Below, piece after piece: positions 40,484 to 49,722 of a DNA stretch of 64,000 bases (position 1 is the stretch's first letter; the number at the start of each line of letters is the position of its first letter). Made by a program: the position numbers and the translations under genes. The stretch is from assembly GCF_007988825.1 (NCBI RefSeq), contig NZ_BJUW01000004.1, positions 124,001 to 188,000 on the forward strand, written 5' to 3'. Under the pieces are notes generated by a model that saw nothing but the letters and a program-made list of their open reading frames with translations, ran no database searches and was not told the DNA's origin. Source of the stretch: Microbacterium aerolatum. Its GTDB lineage: Bacteria > Actinomycetota > Actinomycetes > Actinomycetales > Microbacteriaceae.

Positions 40484-41053
40484 GTGCATCCGTCGCTGCT
40501 CTACCTCCCCGGGGCGCCGCTGTCTCTGCCCGAGCTGACAGCGGCGCGCATCGACGGGCTGCTCATAGAGGTCGGCGACGGCTACATGCCGCCCGACATC
40601 CCCGAGGGCCCTGCCGCGCGCCTTGCCTCGCTCGCTCCCATCCTCTCCCCCGGTTACGCGGCCAGCGGCCCCACTGCCGCCTGGGTGCACGGCGTCGGTG
40701 ACGGGCCGCCGCGGTGCCACCACCTGCAGCGGGTAGCCCAGCGACGCGCTCGGGTGCGTCCCATCCGCGACGTCGTGCTGCATGATCGGCAGCTCGAGGC
40801 CGGCGACATCGAGGTGGTCTCTGGAGTGCCGGTCACGACCCGCGTGCGCACACTGGTCGATCTGATCGTCACAGCCGGCGACGATCCGGAATCGGCGCTC
40901 TGGATGCGTCGTCTCGCCGCCGCCTCACCCGAACTCGTCGAGAAGGTGCGCGTCATCATCCAGGAGCGCACGCGGATGCCGGGAAAGCGGGCGGCGCTGG
41001 CGAGGATCGCCGAGCTCGCCGACTATGAGGACGTCACGCGGTACACGTCGTAG
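40484..41053 (+). CDS. AbiEi-antitoxin-like protein of unknown function
   Basis: A 189-residue protein starting with GTG. The middle (about residues 85-135) has the AbiEi C-terminal style segment IEVVSGVPVTTRVRTLVDLI, common in actinobacterial type IV antitoxin-like and DUF559-related proteins. No AbiEii toxin partner is adjacent, so it is an orphan. The N-terminal winged helix is not clear. Its last 31 bases overlap the end of relA on the other strand. Confidence 0.75.
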   Translation: MHPSLLYLPGAPLSLPELTAARIDGLLIEVGDGYMPPDIPEGPAARLASLAPILSPGYAASGPTAAWVHGVGDGPPRCHHLQRVAQRRARVRPIRDVVLHDRQLEAGDIEVVSGVPVTTRVRTLVDLIVTAGDDPESALWMRRLAAASPELVEKVRVIIQERTRMPGKRAALARIAELADYEDVTRYTS

Positions 41054-43272
41054 ACGGCGTCGATCCGCCGCACCGCGTTCAGAACACGGTCGAGATGCAC
41101 CGAGTCGCCCATCTCGAACACGAACCTGCTGATCGCCAGCCGCTCATCGTTCGTGTTGACGGTCGCCGACAGGATGTTCACGTGATGCTCGCTGAGCACC
41201 CGCGTCACATCGGAGAGCAGACCCGAACGATCGAGCGCCTCGACCTGGATCTGCACGCGGAACACGCTCTTGGTGGTCGGAGCCCACTCCACCTCGATGA
41301 AACGCTGCTCCTGGTCACTGAGGGCCTTGACGTTGACGCAGTCCGAGCGGTGCACGGAGACGCCGCTGCCGCGCGTGACGAACCCGACGATCGGGTCACC
41401 GGGCACCGGTGTGCAGCACTTGGCGAGCTTGACGAGGATGTCCGCGGCACCGCGTACCAGGATTCCCGAATCGCCCGAGCGCGGCGCATGCGTGCGAGGA
41501 CGCGATGGCAGGTCGATCGCGCCGGTGCTGGTGTCGTTGGCCGCGACGAGAGCTGTGACCTTCTCGAGCACGGACTGCGTCGAGACGTGGCCTTCGCCGA
41601 CCGCGGCGTACAGCGCCGAGACATCCTCGTAGTGCAGCTGCTGGGCGACATCCGCGAAGGAATCCTGGCTCATCATCCGCTGCAGCGGCAGGTTCTGGCG
41701 TCGCATCGCGCGGGCGATGGACTCCTTGCCCTGTTCGATCGCCTCTTCGCGGCGCTCCTTCGTGAACCAGCCGCGGATCTTGTTCCTGGCGCGGGTGCTC
41801 TTGACGAAGGTGAGCCAGTCCTGGCTCGGGCCGGCATCCGGGTTCTTGGAGGTGAAAACCTCGACGACGTCGCCGGTGCGCACCTCCGTCTCGAGTGGAA
41901 CGAGACGGCCGTTGACCTTGGCGCCCATGGTGCGGTGGCCGATCTCGGTGTGCACGGCGTAGGCGAAATCGACGGGCGTCGCGCCGGCGGGGAGCCCCAC
42001 CACCCGGCCCTTCGGGGTGAAGACGTACACCTCCTTCGCACCGATCTCGAAGCGCAGCGAGTCCAGGAACTCACTCGGGTCGGCGGTCTCTGCCTGCCAG
42101 TCCGAGATGTGCGCGAGCCAGGTCATGTCGGTGTCGGAAGGACCGTCGACGGCCTTGCCGCCGTTCATCCGCTCCTTGTACATCCAGTGCGCTGCGACAC
42201 CGAACTCGGCCTGCTGGTGCATCTCGTGCGTACGGATCTGGATCTCTACCGTGCGACCGCTCGGCCCGATCACCGTGGTGTGCAGCGACTGGTACAGGTT
42301 GAACTTCGGGGTGGCGATGTAGTCCTTGAACCGGCCGGGCAGCGGCGTCCACCGGGCGTGGATGGCACCCAGGACGGCGTAGCAGTCGCGCACCGAGTTC
42401 ACGAGGACCCGGATGCCGATCAGGTCGTAGATGTCGTCGAATTCGCGACCCCGGATGACCATCTTCTGGTACACGGAGTAGAGCTGCTTCGGTCGGCCGC
42501 CGACCTTGCCGCGGATGCGCAGATCGTGCAGATCCTCATTGATCGACTCGATGACCTGCTTGAGATACTTCTCGCGCTGCGGGGTGCGCTGCGCGATCAG
42601 GCTGTTGATCTCGGCGTAGATCTTGGGATGCAGGACGGCGAAGGAGAGGTCCTCGAGCTCGGACTTGATGGTCTGGATGCCGAGGCGATTGGCCAGCGGC
42701 GCATAGATCTCCAGCGTCTCCCTGGCCTTCGGCGCGGCCTTCTCGGGCGGCACGAAGCCCCAGGTGCGGGCGTTGTGGAGCCGATCGGCGAGCTTGATCA
42801 GCAGAACGCGGATGTCCTTCGACATCGCCACGATCATCTTCCGGACGGTCTCAGCCTGTGCGCTCTCGCCGTACTTGACCTTGTCGAGCTTGGTGACGCC
42901 GTCGACGAGCATCGCGACCTCGTCGCCGAACTCGTCGGTGAGCTCGGAGAGCGCGTAGCCGGTGTCCTCGACGGTGTCGTGCAGCAGGGCCGCGGCGATG
43001 GCGCGAGGTCCGAGTCCCATCTCAGCGAGGATCTGGGCTACAGCCAGCGGGTGCGTGATGTACGGCTCGCCGCTGCGGCGCTTCTGGCCCTCGTGCTTCT
43101 CCTTGGCGACCTTGTAGGCGCGCTCGATGATCGCGAGATCGCCCTTGGGGTGATTCACCCGCACGGAGCGGATCAGGTTGTCGAGGTCGTTCACCCGGGG
43201 TGCGCGGGAGAAGATGCGCGGCACGAGCCTTCTCAGGCTCGAGCCCTGCGCCTGTGTCGTGGCCTCGGCCAT
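41023..43272 (-). CDS. relA: Bifunctional (p)ppGpp synthetase/hydrolase RelA/SpoT (Rel)
   Basis: A 749-residue long RSH enzyme of the stringent response. Domains in order: HD hydrolase (HDTVEDTGY), synthetase (about 240-370), TGS (about 430-490), helical and zinc-finger-like regions (KCCTPVPGDPIVGF) and C-terminal ACT. I placed the start at ATG 43272, with GGAGG seven bases upstream; the codon before it is a TTG. It follows secF, as in many actinobacteria (secDF-(apt)-rel). Confidence 0.97.
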   Translation of the reverse strand: MAEATTQAQGSSLRRLVPRIFSRAPRVNDLDNLIRSVRVNHPKGDLAIIERAYKVAKEKHEGQKRRSGEPYITHPLAVAQILAEMGLGPRAIAAALLHDTVEDTGYALSELTDEFGDEVAMLVDGVTKLDKVKYGESAQAETVRKMIVAMSKDIRVLLIKLADRLHNARTWGFVPPEKAAPKARETLEIYAPLANRLGIQTIKSELEDLSFAVLHPKIYAEINSLIAQRTPQREKYLKQVIESINEDLHDLRIRGKVGGRPKQLYSVYQKMVIRGREFDDIYDLIGIRVLVNSVRDCYAVLGAIHARWTPLPGRFKDYIATPKFNLYQSLHTTVIGPSGRTVEIQIRTHEMHQQAEFGVAAHWMYKERMNGGKAVDGPSDTDMTWLAHISDWQAETADPSEFLDSLRFEIGAKEVYVFTPKGRVVGLPAGATPVDFAYAVHTEIGHRTMGAKVNGRLVPLETEVRTGDVVEVFTSKNPDAGPSQDWLTFVKSTRARNKIRGWFTKERREEAIEQGKESIARAMRRQNLPLQRMMSQDSFADVAQQLHYEDVSALYAAVGEGHVSTQSVLEKVTALVAANDTSTGAIDLPSRPRTHAPRSGDSGILVRGAADILVKLAKCCTPVPGDPIVGFVTRGSGVSVHRSDCVNVKALSDQEQRFIEVEWAPTTKSVFRVQIQVEALDRSGLLSDVTRVLSEHHVNILSATVNTNDERLAISRFVFEMGDSVHLDRVLNAVRRIDAVYDVYRVTSS

Positions 43273-43324
43273 CAATTCACCTCCGGGTCAGATCATCCTA
43301 CGCGCCCGAAGGGGTACGGGCCCC

Positions 43325-43339
43325 GGGCGCTCAGCGCCC
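43325..43339 (-). terminator. Hairpin after secF
   Basis: GGGCGC-TCA-GCGCCC lies directly after the secF stop, before relA. It is short and GC-rich without a T-run, so it may be a weak terminator or a 3'-end protector. Confidence 0.5.
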
Positions 43340-44329
43340 TCAGGCGTCGACGGCGGCGCGTTCGCGGAGCTCGAGAACCCGGCGGTCGCGCTCGACGATC
43401 TGCGGCTCCCGCTCCCGGAACAGCGAGTACAGGGGAGCAGCGACGAAGAGCGTGGAGTACGTGGCGACGATGATGCCGACGAAGATCGACAGCGAGATGT
43501 CGGTGAGAGTCTCGGCACCCAACCAGAACGCACCGATGAACAGGATCGCGCCGACCGGCAGGGCCGCCACGATCGAGGTGTTGATCGAGCGCACGAGCGT
43601 CTGGTTGACCGCGAGGTTCACGGACTCGCCGAACGTGCGGGCAGAGTTCTCCCCGTCCTCCGTGGTGTTCTCCCTGATCTTGTCGAACACGACCGTGGTG
43701 TCGTACAGCGAATACGCGAGGATCGTCAGGAAGCCGATCACCGCCGCGGGCGAGATCTCGAACCCGGCGAGGGCGTATACGCCGACCGTGATGACGAGCA
43801 CGTCGAGCAGACCGATGATGGCCGCTGCGGACATCTTCCAGGTGCGGAAGTAGATCGCGAGGATCAGGAAGGTCAGCGCGAGGAAGATCGCCAGACCCCA
43901 CAGCGACTGGCGTGTCACGTTGGCACCCCAGGCCGGGCCGATGAACGATGAGGTGACCTCGGCGGGGTCGACGTCGTATGCCTCTGCGAGGGCATCTGCG
44001 ACGGCGAGGGTCTCGCTCTGCGTCATCTGCGAGGTCTGGACGCGCACATCGGTGCCGCCGACGATCGCGACCTTCGCGGTGGATTCCGGGACGACGGACT
44101 GCACCGCCTCCGTCGCCTTGGTCTGATCCGTCGACGCAGGTGCGACGACGGTGAACTGCGAACCTCCGGTGAACTCGATGGAGAACTCCACCGGTCGGAG
44201 GAACGGCACCAGCACCGAGCCGGCGACCAGGACGATCGCGATGATGAACCACAGGCGCCGCTTGGCGACGAATGGGAACGATGTCTTCCCGGTGTAGAGG
44301 TTGTTGCCGAACTCATTCATGGAGGCCAT
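43340..44329 (-). CDS. secF: Protein translocase subunit SecF
   Basis: A 329-residue membrane protein with six helices, the periplasmic (outer-face) domain marked by FTGGSQF and the AAAIIGLLDVLVITVGVYAL helix. It works with SecD to pull secreted proteins using the proton gradient. The start overlaps the secD stop by one base (TGATG). Confidence 0.97.
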   Translation of the reverse strand: MASMNEFGNNLYTGKTSFPFVAKRRLWFIIAIVLVAGSVLVPFLRPVEFSIEFTGGSQFTVVAPASTDQTKATEAVQSVVPESTAKVAIVGGTDVRVQTSQMTQSETLAVADALAEAYDVDPAEVTSSFIGPAWGANVTRQSLWGLAIFLALTFLILAIYFRTWKMSAAAIIGLLDVLVITVGVYALAGFEISPAAVIGFLTILAYSLYDTTVVFDKIRENTTEDGENSARTFGESVNLAVNQTLVRSINTSIVAALPVGAILFIGAFWLGAETLTDISLSIFVGIIVATYSTLFVAAPLYSLFREREPQIVERDRRVLELRERAAVDA

Positions 44330-46059
44330 CAGCGCTCTCCCTCGCTTCCGGCGTCGGTCGGTCTGTTGCCCGTGAGGGCTTCGGCGCGTTTGCGTTCGGC
44401 AATCGTCTGCCTGCGCTCCGCCTCGCCCCGGGAACGGCTGTTCTTGGCGCCGCGACCGGCCTTGGCGGGCGTGACCTCACGGTACTGCGACCGCGTGTGG
44501 TAGACCGCGCCGAGCGCGTCTGGATCGAGCCCGGAGAGCTTGTGCCCTCCGCCGAAGAACTTCGTGCGGGCGAGAATCTGCATCACCGGGTGCGTGAAGA
44601 TCACGAAGATGAACACGTCGATGATGGTCGTGAGGCCCAGCGTGAACGCGAAGCCCTTCACCGTCGAGTCGGCCAGGATGTACAGCACGACGGCGGCGAG
44701 GATGTTGATCGACTTCGAGATGTAGATCGTCCGTTTGGCGCGGCCCCAGCCGTCCTCGACGGCTCCCGTGATCGATTTGCCGTCTCGCAGCTCGTCACGG
44801 ATGCGCTCGAAGTAGACGATGAACGAGTCGGCCGTGAATCCGATCGAGACGATCAGACCCGCGACGCCGGCCAGCGACAGGCGGAAGCCGAGGCGCCACG
44901 CGAGGATGCACACGATGATGTAGGTCAACACGCCCATCACTGCGATCGACGCGATGATCACCGTGCCGAGCGCGCGGTAGCTGAGAAGCGAGTAGACGGC
45001 CACGAGCGCGAGACCGATGAGACCGGCGATGAGGCCGATCTGCAACTGCTGGGTTCCCAGCGTGGCGGAGATCGTGTCGGAGCTCTCGGTGTTGAAGCTC
45101 AGCGGCAGGGCGCCGTACCGCAACTGGTCGGCGAGGGCCTGCGCGGACTCCTGCGTGAACGAGCCCGAGATGCTGGGCTTGCCGTTGAGGATCTGCGCGT
45201 TCATCTGCGGCGCGGAGATCACTGCGCCGTCGAGCACGAAGGCGAACTGGTCGCGCGGGCTCAGCCCATCGATCTGGTTCTGGTAGAGGCGCTGGCTGAT
45301 CTTGCCGAAGACCTCGGTGCCGTGTCCGTCCAGGGTCAGGTTCACGGTCCAGGCGGCGGACTGCTGGTCGCGCCCGCTGGTCGCGTCGTCGATCGCGTCA
45401 CCGGTGAGCTCGGTGGGCCCGAGGATGTACTTGACCGTGCCGGTCTCGTCGCAGGTGATCAGCGGCTGATCGGCCGGAGCGCTGCCCGGGTCGTTCGCGG
45501 GATCGGTGCAGTCGTAGGCGAGGAACTCGCCCTGGAGCTTCTCGGTGATCCAGGCCATGTCGCTGCCGTCGGTGGGCTCCGGCGTGGGAACGGCGTTCGC
45601 GGACGGGTCCGGCGCAGGGTACGGGGTGCTGTTGCCGTCCTCGCCGATGAACTCCGTCGCCGGGTCGCCCACGTACAGCACGGAGCGGAACTCGAGCTGC
45701 GCGCTCGCCTCGATGCGGGCGCGCGTCTCCTCATCGGCGACACCCGGGATCTGGACGACGATGTTACGTCCGCCCTCGGTGGTGATGTCTGCCTCGGCGA
45801 CGCCCGAGGCGTCGACGCGCTGGCGGATGATCGCCGCGGCCTGGTCCAGCTGCTCCTGCGTCGGATCAGCACCGTCCTCGGTGGCGGCGCTGAGGACGAT
45901 CTGTGTTCCGCCCTGCAGGTCGAGGGCCAGCTCAGGCGTCCAGGAACTCTTCTCGAATCCGTAGACGCCGATCGCGTTGATGCCGAACAGTGCGGCCGTC
46001 ACGAGGAGAAGGCCGAGAAGCACCTTCCACGCATGGCGGACAGGAGAGGATGAAGCCAC
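44329..46059 (-). CDS. secD: Protein translocase subunit SecD
   Basis: A 576-residue SecD with six predicted helices and the family motif LALDLQGGTQIVL. A large extracellular region (about 60-360) contains an Asp/Pro/Ser-rich insert near 150-180. A basic cytoplasmic tail of about 55 residues follows the last helix. The start is GTG 46059; its Shine-Dalgarno is weak, so a later start is possible. yajC-secD-secF is the standard ancillary Sec cluster. Confidence 0.96.
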   Translation of the reverse strand: MASSSPVRHAWKVLLGLLLVTAALFGINAIGVYGFEKSSWTPELALDLQGGTQIVLSAATEDGADPTQEQLDQAAAIIRQRVDASGVAEADITTEGGRNIVVQIPGVADEETRARIEASAQLEFRSVLYVGDPATEFIGEDGNSTPYPAPDPSANAVPTPEPTDGSDMAWITEKLQGEFLAYDCTDPANDPGSAPADQPLITCDETGTVKYILGPTELTGDAIDDATSGRDQQSAAWTVNLTLDGHGTEVFGKISQRLYQNQIDGLSPRDQFAFVLDGAVISAPQMNAQILNGKPSISGSFTQESAQALADQLRYGALPLSFNTESSDTISATLGTQQLQIGLIAGLIGLALVAVYSLLSYRALGTVIIASIAVMGVLTYIIVCILAWRLGFRLSLAGVAGLIVSIGFTADSFIVYFERIRDELRDGKSITGAVEDGWGRAKRTIYISKSINILAAVVLYILADSTVKGFAFTLGLTTIIDVFIFVIFTHPVMQILARTKFFGGGHKLSGLDPDALGAVYHTRSQYREVTPAKAGRGAKNSRSRGEAERRQTIAERKRAEALTGNRPTDAGSEGER

Positions 46060-46113
46060 GTCTATTCAGCTTTCTGCGAATCCGATCAGGACCGGTGAGG
46101 ACCAGCGAGGGGC

Positions 46114-46515
46114 TTACTTGCCGTCGGAGTCGCGATCCAGACGGGCGCGGGTCTCCTCGGGAGTCTCCGTCGGGGTCTCGGGAGTGATCTCCTCGATCAC
46201 GCTGTCGTGAGCGGGGGCGTCGAGCTCGACGTCCGTGACGACGTCCTTGGGCTCGACGACGCGCAGGATCGCCTGGCTGTGCACCTCGATGACCGTGCCG
46301 GGAGCGATCTCCACGAGCGCCGGCGAGTCGAGGTCGTCGGCGTCGTAGGCGACGATCGTGCCGTACAGGCCGCCCTGCAGCAGCACCTTCGCGCCGGGGA
46401 CGGTCTTCGTCGCCTTCTCCTCCTGCTCGGCCTTCATCTGCTTCTGACGCTTGCGCGTGTTGATGAACATGAAGACGAGAAGGACGGCGAGGAGGCCGAA
46501 GAGGACGATTTCCAT
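46114..46515 (-). CDS. yajC: Preprotein translocase subunit YajC
   Basis: A 133-residue protein with one N-terminal helix (EIVLFGLLAVLLVFMFINT), a conserved basic stretch (RKRQKQMKAEQEEK) and the VLLQGGLYGTIV fold. The tail is acidic and Thr/Pro-rich. It lies between ruvB and secD, 54 bases before secD. Confidence 0.93.
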   Translation of the reverse strand: MEIVLFGLLAVLLVFMFINTRKRQKQMKAEQEEKATKTVPGAKVLLQGGLYGTIVAYDADDLDSPALVEIAPGTVIEVHSQAILRVVEPKDVVTDVELDAPAHDSVIEEITPETPTETPEETRARLDRDSDGK

Positions 46516-46589
46516 CAGGCGGGGCCTTTCAAAATGCGCACGCCGGAAATACGACGCGCCAGTGGGTTCGGGGGTGAAGTCTTCAGCGA

Positions 46590-47633
46590 TTATAGGTCAT
46601 CGAACAATGCGGCGACCTCGGGGTGCGGCATGCCGAGATGCCGGTACGCCTCAGGCATCGCCACTCGGCCCCGCGGTGTGCGGCCGAGGAACCCGATCCG
46701 CACCAGGTACGGCTCGACGACGCTCTCCACGGTCTCGGCCTCTTCGCCGACCGCCACGGCGAGGGTGCTGAGCCCGACGGGGCCTCCGCGAAATCGCCGC
46801 ACGAGCGTGTCGAGCACGGCCCGGTCCAGGCGATCCAGCCCGATCGGATCGACGTCGTACAGTTCGAGAGCCGCGTTGACGTCCTCGATGGTCGCCGCGC
46901 CTTGGTGCTGGCCGTGTACCAGCGCGTAGTCGCGCACCCGCCGCAGCAGGCGGTTGGCGATACGGGGTGTCCCGCGCGAGCGCCTGGCGATCTCGTGACG
47001 GGCGTCTTCGGGCATCGTGACGTCGAGCACGCGGGACGATCGTTCGATGACCTTCTCCAGATCGCTGTCCTCGTAGAACTCGAGGTGCCCGGTGAAGCCG
47101 AAGCGGTCGCGCAGCGGATTGGGCAGCAGGCCGGATCGCGTCGTGGCGCCCACGAGCGTGAACGGGGCGAGATCGAGAGGGATGCTGGTGGCGCCGGCGC
47201 CCTTGCCGACCATGATGTCGATGCGGAAGTCCTCCATCGCGAGATAGAGCATCTCCTCGGCCGACCGCGCCATGCGGTGGATCTCGTCGATGAACAGCAC
47301 CTCACCGGGGACGAGGCTGGACAGCAGCGCGGCGAGATCGCCGGCGTGCTGGATGGCGGGGCCGCTTGAGAGTCGGAGCGGACGCTCGCTCTCGTGGGCG
47401 ACGATCATCGCCAGGGTGGTCTTGCCGAGTCCCGGAGGGCCCGCGAGGAGAATGTGGTCCGGTGGGCGATTCTGGATGCGGGCGGCGTCGAGCAGCAGCT
47501 GCAGCTGACCGCGCACCTTGGGCTGTCCGACGAACTCGCCGAGACTGCCAGGGCGCAGGGCGCCCTCGATCGCGAGTTCCGCTTCGTCGATCGGCTCTGC
47601 GGGGTTCCTGCCGTCTGCGAAGTCGTCAGCCAC
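46590..47633 (-). CDS. ruvB: Holliday junction branch migration helicase RuvB
   Basis: A 347-residue AAA+ motor. Walker A is [12 protein letters not shown] and Walker B is FIDEIHR; sensor regions and the winged-helix C domain ([21 protein letters not shown]) are present. I started it at GTG 47633, which overlaps ruvA by eight bases; the frame upstream is shadow over ruvA. It drives RuvA-bound junctions after replication or repair. Confidence 0.97.
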   Translation of the reverse strand: MADDFADGRNPAEPIDEAELAIEGALRPGSLGEFVGQPKVRGQLQLLLDAARIQNRPPDHILLAGPPGLGKTTLAMIVAHESERPLRLSSGPAIQHAGDLAALLSSLVPGEVLFIDEIHRMARSAEEMLYLAMEDFRIDIMVGKGAGATSIPLDLAPFTLVGATTRSGLLPNPLRDRFGFTGHLEFYEDSDLEKVIERSSRVLDVTMPEDARHEIARRSRGTPRIANRLLRRVRDYALVHGQHQGAATIEDVNAALELYDVDPIGLDRLDRAVLDTLVRRFRGGPVGLSTLAVAVGEEAETVESVVEPYLVRIGFLGRTPRGRVAMPEAYRHLGMPHPEVAALFDDL

Positions 47634-48249
47634 GCGCGCCGCCTGCCTTCGCGGGCCCCAGTGCCGCAAGCGTCTGGCGCAGCAGCGCCGGCACCGATTC
47701 GCGGTCGGCTTCGCTGGCGGAGTCGGCTGTCTCGGTCGCGGCCTCACCGGCCACCTTCTCGGACCACCCCAGCCCGACGAGCGCAGCGGTGACCTGTGCG
47801 ACGACGGCATCGGCGGCGGATGCCGGGCGGCCCGCGGGCGCTGCGGCGGGAGGCTGGAGCTTGCCGGCGAGCTGCACGACGATGAGTTTCGCGGTCTTGG
47901 GGCCGATGCCGGACACCCGTCGGAACGGCGCATCGTCATCGTCGGCGACAGCGCCGGCGATCTGGTCGACCGTGAGGTGGCCGAGCACGCCGAGTGCGGA
48001 CTTCGGCCCGACACCGGTGACGCTGAGCAGCTGGGTGAACACCTCGAGTTCGAGGGGCTCGGCGAAGCCGAACAGCGTGAGCGCGTCCTCGCGGACGATC
48101 AGGCTCGTGTGCAGGCGCAGCTGCTCCCCCGTCCGTGCGGTGTGTGCGACATCGGCGGGGACGAAGACGAAGAAACCCACACCGCCGACCTCGACGACGA
48201 CGTGATCGGCGCCGGTGGACAGCACGGTGCCGCGCAGGGAGGAGATCAT
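47626..48249 (-). CDS. ruvA: Holliday junction branch migration protein RuvA
   Basis: A 207-residue RuvA: OB fold ([13 protein letters not shown]), tandem helix-hairpin-helix motifs ([33 protein letters not shown]) and a C-terminal domain III that contacts RuvB. It starts at ATG 48249. A TAGGCT -10 box sits 8-13 bases before the ATG, which suggests a leaderless message separate from ruvC. Confidence 0.97.
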   Translation of the reverse strand: MISSLRGTVLSTGADHVVVEVGGVGFFVFVPADVAHTARTGEQLRLHTSLIVREDALTLFGFAEPLELEVFTQLLSVTGVGPKSALGVLGHLTVDQIAGAVADDDDAPFRRVSGIGPKTAKLIVVQLAGKLQPPAAAPAGRPASAADAVVAQVTAALVGLGWSEKVAGEAATETADSASEADRESVPALLRQTLAALGPAKAGGARG

Positions 48250-48256
48250 GGCTCCA

Positions 48257-48286
48257 GCCTATGTCGCGGATCGTATCTATGTTCGA
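48257..48286 (-). promoter_or_regulatory. Candidate LexA box over a ruvAB promoter
   Basis: The 16 bases at 48271-48286 read TCGAAC-N4-ATACGA on the minus strand, matching the actinobacterial SOS box TCGAAC-N4-GTTCGA at 10 of 12 positions. It overlaps the -35 region of a TAGGCT -10 at 48257-48262. Transcription would begin at or next to the ruvA ATG. ruvCAB is an SOS target in mycobacteria. Confidence 0.5.
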
Positions 48287-48843
48287 GCGACACGCTCGGC
48301 GTCCGCCCACGCACGCTGCGCGGGGGTGAGCGAAGCGCCGCCTCCGGGGGCTGAGGCACCCCGTCGCCAGGCGTGGCACAGCGCGATGGCCAGGGCATCG
48401 GCGGCATCCGCCGGCTGAGGCGGGGCATCCAGCCGCAGGATCCGCGCGATCATCGCCTGCACCTGCTTCTTGTCCGCCGACCCGTAGCCCGTGACCGCGG
48501 CCTTCACCTCGCTGGGCGTATGGGTGGCTGCGGGCAGGCCGGCTTCGGCCGCCAGCAGCAGCGCGATACCGCTCGCCTGTGCTGTCCCCATGACGGTGTG
48601 GCTGTTGTGCTGGGCGAACACGCGCTCCACCGCGACGGCATCCGGTCCGTGCTGCCCGAGGACCGCGCGGATCCCCTCGGCCACGGCAGCCAGCCGCTCG
48701 CCGATCGGGGCATCGCTGGGGGTGCGGATCACGCCGACGTGCACCAGGTTCGCGCGTCGCGAGCGATCGACGTCGACGATGCCGACGCCGCACCGGGTCA
48801 GTCCCGGGTCGATGCCGAGTACGCGCAGAGAAGAAGCCGCCAC
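48277..48843 (-). CDS. ruvC: Crossover junction endodeoxyribonuclease RuvC
   Basis: A 188-residue RNase H-fold resolvase. The first acidic motif is VLGIDPGLTRCGVGIVD and the second is AVERVFAQHN; the late acidic residues lie in QPADAADALAIALCHAW. It resolves Holliday junctions made accessible by RuvAB. It starts with GTG at 48843, 47 bases after the YebC-family gene. Confidence 0.96.
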   Translation of the reverse strand: MAASSLRVLGIDPGLTRCGVGIVDVDRSRRANLVHVGVIRTPSDAPIGERLAAVAEGIRAVLGQHGPDAVAVERVFAQHNSHTVMGTAQASGIALLLAAEAGLPAATHTPSEVKAAVTGYGSADKKQVQAMIARILRLDAPPQPADAADALAIALCHAWRRGASAPGGGASLTPAQRAWADAERVART

Positions 48844-48890
48844 TCCCCCAGGTTATGCGTCAGAGGAGTGACGGCTTCGACGGCGCGCTC

Positions 48891-49649
48891 TTACTCGTCG
48901 TTCTCGAGCTCGGCCTGCACCTCGGGTGTGAGGTCGAAATTGCTGTAGACGTTCTGCACGTCCTCGCTGTCTTCGAGGGCATCGATGAGGCGGAAGATCT
49001 TGCGCGCCGTGGCGGCATCGACCTCGACCTTGAGGTTCGGCACGAACTCGACATCGGCGGATTCGTAGTCGATGCCGGCGTCCTGCAGAGCCGTGCGGAC
49101 GGTGACCAGGTCGGTGGCCTCGGTGATCACTCCGAAGCCGTCACCATGCGGCTCGACCTCCTCAGCACCGGCCTCCAGCACAGCTTCCATCACGTCGTCT
49201 TCCGTGGTTCCCTCGGAACCCACGACGATGACGCCCTTGCGCTCGAAGTTGTAAGCGACGCTGCCCGGGTCGGCGAGGTTCCCGCCGTTCCGGCTGAGAG
49301 CGGTGCGCACCTCTGCGGCCGCACGGTTCTTGTTGTCGGTCAGACACTCGATCATGAGGGCGACGCCGTTCGGTCCGTAGCCCTCGTACATGATCGAGGT
49401 GTACTCGACCGCTTCGCCGCCGATGCCGGCACCGCGCTTGACGGCCCGGTCGATGTTGTCCTTCGGGACGGACATCTTCTTCGCCTTGAACACAGCGTCG
49501 TACAGGGTCGGGTTGCCAGCCAGGTCGGGACCGCCGAGCTTCGCGGCCACTTCGATGTTCTTGATGAGCTTGGCCCACGACTTCGCGCGCCTGGAGTCGA
49601 TGACGGCTTTCTTGTGCTTCGTCGTCGCCCACTTGGAATGCCCGGACAT
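48891..49649 (-). CDS. YebC/PmpR-family (TACO1-like) protein
   Basis: A 252-residue protein starting [20 protein letters not shown], the signature of the family. Members are annotated as transcription regulators, and recent work points to a translation role at proline runs. In actinobacteria it usually lies next to ruvC, as here. GGAG precedes the ATG, and a TAGAAT -10-like box lies at 49683-49688. Confidence 0.95.
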   Translation of the reverse strand: MSGHSKWATTKHKKAVIDSRRAKSWAKLIKNIEVAAKLGGPDLAGNPTLYDAVFKAKKMSVPKDNIDRAVKRGAGIGGEAVEYTSIMYEGYGPNGVALMIECLTDNKNRAAAEVRTALSRNGGNLADPGSVAYNFERKGVIVVGSEGTTEDDVMEAVLEAGAEEVEPHGDGFGVITEATDLVTVRTALQDAGIDYESADVEFVPNLKVEVDAATARKIFRLIDALEDSEDVQNVYSNFDLTPEVQAELENDE

Positions 49650-49682
49650 ATGTCTCCGCTCGTCTCGCGTTTTGCGCGCTTC

Positions 49683-49688
49683 ATTCTA
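49683..49688 (-). promoter_or_regulatory. -10-like box for the YebC-ruvC transcript
   Basis: TAGAAT on the minus strand in the 73-base gap before the YebC-family gene, 34 bases before its ATG. Confidence 0.45.
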
Positions 49689-49722
49689 CGCGGTTCCTGC
49701 GCGGCACCCCACGCAGATCGCA

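Noticed and set aside
41095..43473. 792-codon plus-strand frame opposite relA
   Set aside because: Antisense shadow of an intact gene; no domain and no ribosome site.
44272..46053. 593-codon plus-strand frame opposite secD
   Set aside because: Shadow of secD codon structure, no recognisable protein.
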